NCBI RefSeq assembly: GCF_050947335.1
Contig: NW_027473343.1
Span: 434,001-498,000 of the forward strand
DNA from: Megachile rotundata
Lineage: Eukaryota; Arthropoda; Insecta; Hymenoptera; Megachilidae
Reading direction: 5' to 3'
Length of the DNA: 64,000 bases
A program made the translations under genes and the position numbers. Below, in pieces: positions 62,601 to 64,000 of the stretch (positions within the stretch are counted from its first letter, which is position 1; each line of letters begins with the position of its first letter). Under the pieces are notes generated by a model, which did not search any database, had not been told where the DNA came from, and saw only the letters and a program-made list of their open reading frames with translations.

Positions 62601-64000
62601 AATCATACAATCACAATCATACAATCACAATCATACAATCACAATCATACAATCACAATCATACAATCACAACATACAATCACAATCATACAATCACAAT
62701 CATACAATCACAATCATGCAATCACAATCATGCAATCACAATCATACAATCACAATCATACAATCGCAATCCTACAATTACAATCTCCAAAATACAATCT
62801 CCCAAATACAATCATACAATCACAATCATACAATCATAATCATACAATCACAATCATACAATCACAATCATACAATCACAGTCATACAATGACAATCTTA
62901 CAATCACAATCATACTATCACAATCATACAATCACAATCATACAATCACAATCATACAATCACAATCATACTATCACAATCATACAATCACAATCATACA
63001 ATCACAATCATACAATCACAGTCATACAATCACAATCCTACAATCACTATCATACTATCACAATCATACAATCACAATCATACAATCACAATCATACAAT
63101 CACAATCATACAATCACAATCATACATACGAAATCATGCAATCTCAATCATACAATCACAATCATGCAATCACAATCATACAATCATAATCATACAATGA
63201 CAATCATACAATCATAATCATACAATCAGAATCATACAATCACAATCATACATCACAATCATACAATCACAATCATACAATCACAATCATACAATCACAA
63301 AAATACAATCATAATCATAGAATCACAATCATACGATCGCAATCATACAATCACAATCATACCATCACAATCATATAGTCACAATCATACAATCATAATC
63401 ATACAATTACAATCATACATCACAATCATACAATCACAATCATACAATCGCAATCATACAACTACAATCTCCCAAATACAATCTCCCAAATACAATCATA
63501 CAATCACAGTCATACAATCACAATCATACTATCACAATCATACAATCACAATCATACAATCGCAATCATACAATCGCAATCACACAATCACAATCATACA
63601 ATCACAATCATACAGTCACAATCATACAATCGCAATCATGCAATCGCAATCATATAATTACAATCTCCAAAATACAATCTCCCAAATACAATCATACAAT
63701 CACAATCATACAATCACAATCATACAATCACAATCATACAATCACAATCATACAATCCGAATCATACAATCACAATCATACAATAATAATCATACAATCA
63801 CAATCATACAATCACAGTCATACAATCACAATCTCACAATCACAATCATACTATCACAATCATACAATCGTAATCATACAATCACAATCATACAATCACA
63901 ATCGTACAACCACAATCGTACAATCACAATCGCACAATCACAATCATACAATCACAGTCATACAATCACAATCATACAATCACAATCATACGATCGCAAT
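56662..64000 (+). repeat. 10,422-bp-offset segmental duplication, copy 2 (runs off the window)
   Basis: It matches 46,240-53,578. Markers that hold the exact offset are CGGTATC 57,195, TCGCGA 57,516, ACCCAC 58,410, CGGAATC 61,198, TCGCGA 61,519 and 61,799, CACAACATAC about 62,669 and CATATAATTAC 63,652. I found no mismatch at any rare unit checked, and the conceptual translations of all long forward stretches are the same in both copies. The right edge is not reached in this window. Confidence 0.92.

Larger units (their letters stand above)
1..64000 (+). repeat. Giant 14-bp tandem repeat array (satellite/minisatellite) filling the window
   Basis: The consensus unit TACAATCACAATCA recurs head to tail from the first to the last base, about 4,570 units, with no inverted unit and no unique insert seen. 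Within a unit ACAATC occurs twice followed by AT, so the 14-mer looks like a doubled hexamer plus two bases. Common variants are single substitutions: TACTATC, TACCATC, TACGATC, CGCAATC, CAGTCAT, CATGCAA, CGTACAA and CATAATC. Rarer units are ACAATCTCCCAAAT and ACAATCTCCAAAAT. Most units keep the 14-base phase; a few are 13 bases (CATACATCAC context). The + strand is almost free of G and the array is about 29% GC. This organisation is typical of eukaryotic satellite DNA. The family is not one I recognise by name, and both ends of the array lie outside the window. Confidence 0.97.

Noticed and set aside
1..64000. CRISPR array
   Set aside because: Units are contiguous 14-mers without unique spacers, and no cas-like gene is present.
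1..64000. Plasmid or phage origin iterons
   Set aside because: Iterons come in small numbers beside a replication gene; here there are thousands of units and no gene.
1..64000. Telomeric repeat tract
   Set aside because: The unit does not match any telomere repeat I know, and the internal higher-order mosaic is unlike a terminal tract. A subtelomeric position cannot be excluded.
1..64000. Genes on the - strand
   Set aside because: The - strand unit contains TGA twice per 14 bases and all frames meet it, so no long frame exists under the standard code.
1..64000. CENP-B box or other named centromere motif
   Set aside because: No matching G/C-rich motif is visible; the + strand is nearly G-free. 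A centromeric role is possible but cannot be supported from the sequence.

Overview
The whole 64,000-base window lies inside one tandem-repeat array. The repeat unit is 14 bases, consensus TACAATCACAATCA on the + strand, which can also be written as two ACAATC hexamers plus AT. All units point the same way, giving about 4,570 copies. I found no unique sequence, and the array runs off both ends. I see no credible protein gene, RNA gene, mobile element, CRISPR array, promoter or terminator. An array of this scale suggests a eukaryotic satellite or giant minisatellite from a long-read assembly. The species cannot be named from the sequence. The consensus has no G on the + strand, is about 29% GC, and gains G only through variant units.

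The + strand shows long open reading stretches of up to 700 codons, but the repeat itself explains them. Because 14 is not a multiple of 3, every forward frame passes through all phases of the unit. All three frames therefore spell the same 14-residue cycle (QSQSYNHNHTITII in some rotation) with no stop. The - strand carries TGA twice per unit, so it has no long frames.

Above the 14-base level the array is a patchwork of longer duplications, recognisable by strings of shared variant units. From left to right: 1-1,925 is mixed variants with a small 126-base duplication. 1,925-4,690 reappears at 17,158-19,660. 3,545-8,795 is a head-to-tail pair of a 2,621-base unit. 8,488-9,869 holds an 854-base-offset pair. 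9,870-16,000 holds pairs at offsets of about 1.4 kb, 224 and 713 bases. 17,158-23,095 holds the returning block plus pairs at 419 and 1,036-1,050 bases. 23,096-28,616 holds pairs at 1,104, 294 and 826 bases. 30,870-34,683 repeats material from 17-21.5 kb. 34,845-41,377 is a 3.8-kb head-to-tail pair whose second copy lacks about 1,076 bases. 43,240-51,283 is a 4.0-kb head-to-tail pair. 46,240-53,578 is repeated at 56,662-64,000 with a constant offset of 10,422.

The layout fits repeated unequal exchange or replication slippage on several length scales. Because differences between the 4.0-kb copies are carried unchanged into the 10.4-kb copy, part of the order of events can be read: the 4.0-kb duplication and its divergence came first, the 10.4-kb duplication later. 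All block edges were found by eye and should be taken as good to about one or two monomers (14-30 bases).
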